Source: Mucidula mucida (Eukaryota > Basidiomycota > Agaricomycetes > Agaricales > Physalacriaceae). From it: a stretch of 64,000 bases of DNA. The notes beneath the pieces are model-generated. The model ran no database searches, was not told the DNA's origin, and saw only the letters and a list, made by a program, of their open reading frames with translations. Positions 57,714 to 64,000 of this stretch are shown here, piece by piece. Position 1 is the stretch's first letter, and each line of letters opens with the position of its first letter. The stretch covers positions 186,001-250,000 of the forward strand of contig JADNYV010000009.1 in the NCBI GenBank assembly GCA_015501055.1, given 5' to 3'. The translations under genes and the position numbers were made by a program.

Positions 57714-57723
57714 ATCACCTCAC
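57714..57723 (+). promoter_or_regulatory. Possible sterol regulatory element upstream of ERG25
   Basis: The sequence ATCACCTCAC, 91 bases before the ERG25 start, differs by one base from the classical SREBP element ATCACCCCAC. ERG25 is a known target of the fungal SREBP factor Sre1 in other fungi. A TATATA box at 57768-57773 lies 40-45 bases before the ATG. The match is short and could be chance. Confidence 0.35.
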
Positions 57724-57813
57724 TGCAAATTGCCAAGTGGTGTGTTTTTCGATAATTCCCTGTGGGATATATAACCACCGGTTGTCGGAGACACGTCCTG
57801 GCATCATCCGAAC

Positions 57814-59033
57814 ATGGCGTTCAACGCGACAACCTCCGACTTCTCCGCGGTGTACACCGACACGGACCTGCTCTCGCTCAACTGGGCGGAGCGGCAGTGG
57901 CTCGCGTGGTATGTGTGGATCAACAACCCGGTCATTGCGACGGGCTTGATGAGCTTTTTGATGCATGAAGTAAGTCTTCTAATTTTCTTACACCGTGGAA
58001 ATGTGGCGCTGACTGGGTAATATTGATAGATTGTGTACTTTGGGCGGGCGATACCGTGGATCATCATCGACGCGACGCCGTTCTTCCGCCGGTGGAAGCT
58101 GCAGCCCACGAAGATTCCGACCGCCAAAGAGCAGTGGGAGTGCACGAAGCTGGTTCTGTTCTCGCATTTTACGGTTGAGCTTCCGACGGTGAGTTTTCAC
58201 GTTCTTTCTCTCGTCTGTGCTCTGAGGCTGATGGTTGGGGGCGCAGATTTGGCTGTTCCATCCTCTAGCAGAGGCTATCGGCATGTCGACATATCAAGTT
58301 CCGTTCCCGTCATGGCAGACGATGGTACCTCAGGTCTTTCTGTTCTTCTTTGTCGAGGACTTTTGGCATTGGGCAGGTAAGCCGCCTCTTCGCGTTCACC
58401 GCATGGAACTGACGCACTTCGCCAAGCCCACCGCGCGCTCCACGTCGGCGCGCTCTACAAGTACATTCACAAAATCCACCACAAGTACCCCGCGCCGTTT
58501 GGGCTTGCCGCGGAATACGCGCATCCCGCCGAGGTGCTCATCCTCGGAACAGGCACCCTCATCGGCCCGCTCGTCTACTGCTACTTTACACAAAACCTCC
58601 ACATCGTCACCATGTACATATGGATCACCCTCCGCCTGTTCCAGACTATCGATGCGCACAGTGGCTATGGTACGTGTAATATTTTTTTCCCTTGTTCGCA
58701 CTTCTCACGCCCCCTACCCCCTCTTAAGACTTTCCCTGGTCTCTGCAGCACATCATCCCATTCTGGGCTGGTGCCGAGCACCACGACTTCCACCACATGA
58801 CGTTTACGAGCAACTTTGCCACCTCGTTCCGGTGGTGGGATAGGCTCTTCGGTACCGACGTCAACTACCTCAGGTACCGCGAGCGCCTGCGCAAGTCTGT
58901 CGCGGCGAACAAGGCCATGTCCAAGGAGGAGCGCCTGGCCGTGGAGCAGCGATTAATGGAGCAGTTCGAGGCGGAAGGCGCCGTCGCTGAGGCGGATGTG
59001 TATAATGGGCAGCAGAAGAGTAAAGTCGCATAG
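57814..59033 (+). CDS. ERG25: C-4 methylsterol oxidase
   Basis: The ER membrane di-iron enzyme oxidises the C-4 methyl groups of 4,4-dimethylzymosterol in ergosterol synthesis. Five exons (57814-57969, 58030-58188, 58247-58376, 58427-58669, 58729-59033) give 330 aa. All three histidine boxes are present: HWAAH within EDFWHWAAHRALH, HKIHH, and HHDFHH. Hydrophobic helices precede the boxes ([22 protein letters not shown]). The acceptor of exon 4 is CCAAG, which rebuilds WAAHR across the junction. Length matches the family, slightly long at the C terminus, where KSKVA may act as an ER-retrieval-type basic tail. It is regulated, by inference, through sterol level (see the element at 57714). Confidence 0.96.
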
Positions 59034-59546
59034 AGAAAGATGACAACGTATATATTCACTTATTCGCATAGTAATAATAATCAGCTCAGACGACGCATAC
59101 TGTCGAGTTGTTTCAACCGTCCCATTCGCCCTTCATATGCTCATATGGCGATGATTGAGCTCAGCGTCAACGCCACATGCCGTCATATGATTTTCAGACG
59201 TCGTTCTATCGCCTGAATTAGTGCATCAGATTGAGAAGCTGCGAAAACTGAACATCAAAGCAAAGGGCCATTTTTGTAGATCTCCATGGATATCGCGTTG
59301 CTGCTGCCGAATTACTTGCTGCAGCGAGGGACAATTTCACCCCATCTGTAGGCGTCAGCGCTTCTGCTGCTCCCGCCCTATGATATTGTCTTGGCCCCGC
59401 ATTCACGAGCACGTAGCCCTGATGGAATGCAATGACTCTTCCAAAGGAGATGAGTAAATCTATATACCCTAGTATGGAGGGCCAATTTCGTCGCGCGCGC
59501 CCGTCGTCGCTGTGCTCGGAGAAGAGCATTCTATCCTACTCGGACG
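59034..59546. other. Convergent 3' flanks
   Basis: Between the stop of ERG25 and the decayed multi-TM gene. An open stretch on the minus strand (59218-59529) has no family resemblance. No gene is supported. Confidence 0.4.
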
Positions 59547-60897
59547 CTACACATCGTAATTCCTCCGCCGATCAGAGTCCAGTTCCAGAGTCAACGTATG
59601 CCCACTGGAAGCATTAGCGGTCGCCTCATTGTCCTCCGAGACTCCCGCCATCAAGTTCGATTTGGGACCCAGCTGAGCGAGAGCGTCGGACGTCGAGAAC
59701 TGCTGCTGAAGATCGTAATCGACAACAGAGTAGAACGTCTCCGGAGAAAGTCTGGAAAGAGAGACGAAGATCAAGTCCCTGGAGTTTACTCAGTACATGT
59801 TTCGTAGAAACTACAACCTACGCACAGAGAAGTGAGGCATGAAATACTCGAGTTCAGAGCGAACATTGCCGAATAAGCTGTAATCGCCTAACATTAAGAA
59901 GAGCTGGCATGAATGAGCTTACAAGTCGGAGCGCGGGCTTGAGGGAAAATACATACCCAGAAGAGGCAGTAAATCGCGCCGGACTCCACAAGAATGAATA
60001 AGACATTCTCCACAAAGGTTGTCCGATTCGTTCTGCCCCCATAAGCGACCTTGATGGACCGCATATACTGCCTACAGCTTGAATGAGGCGGCGATGTTCA
60101 AGAACACGTCTTTACACTTACCATACTTTGTAGCCACAGAGAATTGTTGTGCTGAAGTTTGTCACCAAAAGGCAGAATGTGCCCAACATGTTGGTCACAG
60201 TAAAATCAACTTTTCCAGTCAAAATCGCGGTTGCAATCGACGTAGCTGTCAAACAGAGCTGTAAGGACTCTGACTAGTATTCTGGGCATGACAATATTAC
60301 CCGCCGTCGCCACCAAGAGAATGGCAAGATATGCACGAACGAGAGCATTGTCGTACCAGATGCACCACGTCCTCCAGACCACGACGACATCACTGAGGAA
60401 GTACTACAATGCTTTGATGAGGCTCTTATGGCGAGCGTCTATGGAAAGAACTGAAATCGGTACGCCGCAATATCATAGTGGCGAAGGAGATCCTGTCGCA
60501 CTCCGCCTTGAGCCATGGCGGATTGTATTCAGCGCCTGCCGACAATGCAGGAAACTGTATGCTGTAGAACTCTGTTCTCAGATACACATGCGCTGTGGAT
60601 ATCCCAAACATAACGAGCATGATGAGAAACAGAACAGAGCGAGCGTACGAGGTGCGCAGGCCGTTGTGGCTAGAGATTCTGTCAGTGGCTTTTACCCCTG
60701 AAATGACAGGAACACACATGAGTAGAACGAGCGACATGAGGACTGCTGTCGCGTAAACACCTGTAATGCGCAGTGCTAATTAGAACCCTACAGAGAAATG
60801 AAGCCGAAGATTCACCATGTGACGCGTACTCAACGTTAGTTTGGACAAGTGAGGCTGTAGCACAATGCGCGTCGCTGTCAGTAATCAAGTCTGACAT
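59547..60897 (-). pseudogene. Multi-TM family gene with splice and deletion lesions, copy 2
   Basis: This is the homologue of the gene at 45065-46461, with the same block order: LVQTNVEYASHGVYATAVLM, then SVLFLIMLVMFGISTAHVYL, ILRRTD, YFLSDVVVVW, ATSIATAILTG through NMLGTFCLLVTNF, VESGAIYCLFW, LFLMLGDYSLFG and FVSLSRLSPETFYSVVDYD. Two lesions are seen. After ILRRTD the donor GTTAGT of the other copy is replaced by TTCAGT, and no alternative GT keeps frame. In the last helix about 17 bases are missing between GGACT and TGATCTTC, which shifts frame and shortens the helix. The block broken in copy 1 (ATSIATAILTGKVDFTVTNM) is intact here. The promoter is related to that of copy 1. Confidence 0.65.
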
Positions 60898-63597
60898 CCT
60901 TGCCACTGTCGAGGATTCTTTGGTATACTTTTCAGCAGTTCGGTTGTCCAGCATTTATACTGCTTAATTCAAAATGAGGATAAAAACTTACGGGTGTCAA
61001 GGCGAGATCAACGTTTCTGAAGATGAGGTTGACTTGTGATCGACAACCTTCGTTCAAGCTGTTGATCGTTACCGATCAAACCTGGAAGACCTCACTGAAG
61101 CGGTCAGAACGGAGGACCTAGCACTTTCATGCGCGCCGAAGACTTGCGGTGAAGTTACTGGGAAAGCGATAACAGAAAGATTCATCGATATCTGCAGTTA
61201 CTGGACGCCGTGTCATACGACGAGGTGACGAGAATGAGTACCTGTGACGAAGTCGAGTCGTGAGGCCAACAATAGAATAAGGTTCAGGCATCTTACTGAT
61301 TATAGTGGAGTATCGAATGAATCAGGCGATGCTGAAATTACACCATCCAGGCGGAACAGTGCTCTCCGTTAGGTACATCCAATCATCGACGAGAGTACTG
61401 CTCAATGCTGTCAATGTAGTCACCCTTCCACAACACTTGATCACCAACGAAAACAGGGGGCGGCGCAGATCATGTACAGGTTAGTGTATGTCTGCGTCTT
61501 ATTATTATTCACTGAAGTAAGTAGAGGATCATGAGGCGAAGCCCTCGTCGTGAACGGACTTCCTGGAGGGCCGAATTCATTCCAGAGAGCACCTTGTACA
61601 TCACCTTGTCTTATGGAATGACGTATAGTTCTGAGGAATCTAAGCCAAGTATAGGTCAGTTCCAGTAGGAAACATTGGAACCGCTTGAAGATACGAGGGA
61701 TGATTCTGGGGAGCGGGGCTTATTCGACGGCTGCAGAGATACGAAGATGTTCGAAGAAGAGTGACTTGGCGACATACTGTCATAGTCCGAGGACGAACCA
61801 GCGAAGAACATGGCGGTGTGAATCAAGACGCGTCAGTATCACGTGGAATGACTCCGAAAATCCCGGTCTTTCTCGCTGCAGCTGTGTGTGGACCATGGTG
61901 GTATCCGGCTTGTATCCGGCAGACTGCTTTGCGATATCGCTACTGTTGACTCTGCTACGCGTTCAAATTCGGGGCTGCTAGCGTCGGGTACCTGGAGACC
62001 CTTGAATTAGGCATAATCAAAATGCAATTCAAGGACATTCCTCGATGTTTCCCAGGAGACTAGACAGTGCTTTCGATTTACGGCTTTCCCAAATTATTGG
62101 ATAGTATGCCTTCGGAATGGATTCGAACGCTTCCGTTCCCTGTTTTTGGGCTATCAAGGTCTTGTAAACATTATTGCTCATAGCACTTATTACTATCAAT
62201 GATGCTAGTTACCTGCCCTCTTAGACTAATTCTTTCCTTATGTTTGCTACCAAGAACCAAGAGCATCGAGTGCGTTACGATCTCAAGTAGTCTTCCCTAG
62301 GCACACTATACACCTCGTGGGTGCTAGATAGCTGAGCTTACCATACGGGAATCAGAGTGGTTGATGTGCTGTGCCGGCGGAAGAGCTTTAAGCAAAAAAG
62401 TCCCTTTTTCTTCGCTGTCTTCTTCTTCTGAGAATAGCAAGAACGGTGAGGTGGGACGCGTTGGTGAGGCCGCCACTACATCAATCGGAGTACCAATTCG
62501 GGCGATGCCGTGTTCCGTGATATGCAAAGTATACTTTCTGAGGACAGCGGGAGAAATTGTAGCAGTCAAACACGGATTCGTTTACGCAGAAAGTGGGCCA
62601 GAACGCGATACGCGTCGGACGCACGCGCGTGTGACGCTGATCCCGAAATATCCGAATGAACCTTCCTCTTTGGTTGGTCTTCGGTCGTATCGATGTAAGT
62701 CCAAAACGAATGACAGCGGGTCACCTTCAGGCTCATAAACCAACCGCGCTAGTCATTCCGAGCCGCGTTCGACCCTTGAGCAAAATGGGAGGGAGACGAG
62801 AATGGAAGTGCAGTACCGATCAACAAAGATTCGAACATCATGTGTTCGGCGAGCTCGTTAAATCGAAGCCGGAAATCTGCCGGAAGATGTGATCACTGAT
62901 TGGCTCGTTGGCGCACTATGGCTTCCTTTTTCGTCTCCCTCCCACTTCGCACAAGGATCCGAAGCGGGTCGGAACGCCTTGCACAATGCTCGATATCGGT
63001 CTGGACCATTTCCCTTTTAGGTTCAACTCAGTCATTTTGCTCGTTCTCCGTCATTTGGTAAGGATGAGGGTGAGTGACATGTCCGCTCGTCTCACTGGGA
63101 TTACAGTACGTCACGGTGGAGGGTTGTCCCTCAACACACATGGACGTCACCGCCACTGAACATTCATGGCAATACAGACAGCCTGCTAGAACTGCAGGAC
63201 AGTCGAGCTTCGAGCAACCATCAAACTTGGCCTCGATGTCCTCTGTACATTTCAAGGTTTCACGAATTCTTGCTGAGAATGCATTTACAGCATACCCCGG
63301 TGTGAACATTATGGGCTTCGAATTCCTGATGGTAATGCACGCGAGATTTCTTGACAACGCTTCTCATCAGCCCCGGGGGCCTCATCTCGGACAAGTCCAT
63401 AGGTATATAAGAAAACCAAGTCTGCTCCTCTTCTGTCTAACACGTTCGGCGCGTTTCGCCACTCTACTTACATCTATTAGCGGGTCTTTTTACACGACCA
63501 CGAGCGCACCTCATTGCTCTTCGCTTCCTGCGTAACCTATATCCTCCCTGTCTGATACCCGCGATCTATATCGCTTTTTCATCATTCGCTGCTCAAT
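60898..63597. other. Long intergenic stretch with two weak coding hints
   Basis: No confident gene. Bases 62568-62342 on the minus strand read open as KYTLHITEHGIARIGTPIDV and on to HSDSRM, ending at a good donor (ATG|GTAAGC); no partner exon was found. Bases 63310-63028 on the minus strand could encode a 93-aa protein with eight Cys but no signal peptide. A TATATAAG box at 63403-63410 is probably the promoter of the next gene. Confidence 0.35.
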
Positions 63598-64000
63598 GAA
63601 GGTGCCTACTTTCCGCCCTCGACTTAGGATCAACACCAAGGCATACCACAGTCTCTCTCCCGCTTCCTTCTTGTGCTAATATTGAATAGAAGTTAGAGGT
63701 GAACCACGACAATTCGAGTGGTTCGGTGACGCCTACACTCGCGCGTTATACGCCGCCGACTCCCGACGAGGAAGAAGTACGTTTGATCTTTCCCCCTAAG
63801 ATTCATCTAACAGCTTTCTAGCTTCATACTTCACCTCTTACGACCGCGACACCAACAAGGCTCACATTCCTTGCGATATGGGATCCGGAGTCGGAGCAAT
63901 ATTCCCTGCCTCCATTTGTTCAATTTGTAGACGAACAAGACCCTCCTTGCCTAGAAGTGCACGAAGACGAGGGATTCTACGACTCATTGCATTCAAGTCA
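63598..64000 (+). CDS. 5' part of an unrecognised gene, cut by the window end
   Basis: A model with exon 1 63598-63603 (ATG AAG), exon 2 63690-63776 and exon 3 from 63822 stays in frame to the end of the window: MKKLEVNHDNSSGSVTPTL, then YTPPTPDEEE and LAIWDPESEQYSLPPF. The introns are GTGCCT...AATAG and GTACGT...TCTAG. A first exon of only two codons is unusual, so the true start may differ. The visible 88 residues are acidic and Pro-rich. I do not recognise the family. Confidence 0.5.

Noticed and set aside
57650..57730. tRNA-like GC-rich stretch
   Set aside because: I could not fold an acceptor stem, an anticodon arm and a TTC-type loop in the right order, so it is not a tRNA.

Overview
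The window is nuclear DNA from a basidiomycete fungus, most likely an agaricomycete (mushroom or polypore). Evidence: genes broken by many introns of about 45-65 nt with GT-AG (a few GC-AG) ends; single-copy fungal genes (AC19 RNA polymerase subunit, C-4 methylsterol oxidase, Num1/ApsA-type cortical anchor, flavin prenyltransferase, 5-formyl-THF cyclo-ligase); and lineage-expanded mushroom families (multi-TM proteins, MYND-finger proteins, F-box proteins, degenerate kinase-like proteins, Zn2Cys6 factors). No transposase, reverse transcriptase, CRISPR array, rRNA or convincing tRNA was seen. All exon models come from reading splice sites and frame continuity by eye.

Layout. 1-5.1 kb: tandem pair of phosphotransferase (APH/CHK-like) genes in a duplicated block whose flank carries direct and inverted repeats. 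5.2-6.5 kb: DUF2855 protein. 7.5-11.6 kb: 1312-aa coiled-coil protein built partly by exon duplication. 12.4-21.6 kb: two MYND paralogues in opposite orientation bracket PAD1, an HMG-box gene, an inverted-repeat patch rich in GGATAA and an F-box gene. 22.3-31.1 kb: multi-TM region with one 290-aa protein, two paralogous 343/351-aa proteins and a frame-broken kinase-like gene between them. 31.9-42.5 kb: C2H2 factor, a small conserved-looking protein and RPC19 (AC19) on a shared promoter, a Zn2Cys6 factor with a 13-nt exon, FAU1 and a secreted SGNH hydrolase. 43.7-49.6 kb: intact secreted type-B carboxylesterase, an inverted copy of only its promoter and first exon, and a decayed multi-TM gene. 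51-59 kb: BTB gene and the NUM1-like gene on a divergent promoter, then ERG25 with an SRE-like promoter element. 59.5-61 kb: second decayed multi-TM copy. 61-63.6 kb: mostly empty. 63.6 kb to end: 5' part of an unrecognised gene.

No operon-like co-regulation is expected. Functional links are limited: PAD1, FAU1 and ERG25 are separate cofactor/sterol housekeeping genes. The notable pattern is that reading-frame lesions are confined to lineage-specific families (multi-TM, kinase-like, esterase fragment), whereas genes with 6-13 exons next to them splice perfectly. That argues for real birth-and-death evolution rather than poor base calling. I found no clear candidate for a wholly new molecular system; the most distinctive observations are the duplication mosaics, the micro-exons, the intron turnover between paralogues and the QT-motif array in the cortical anchor.
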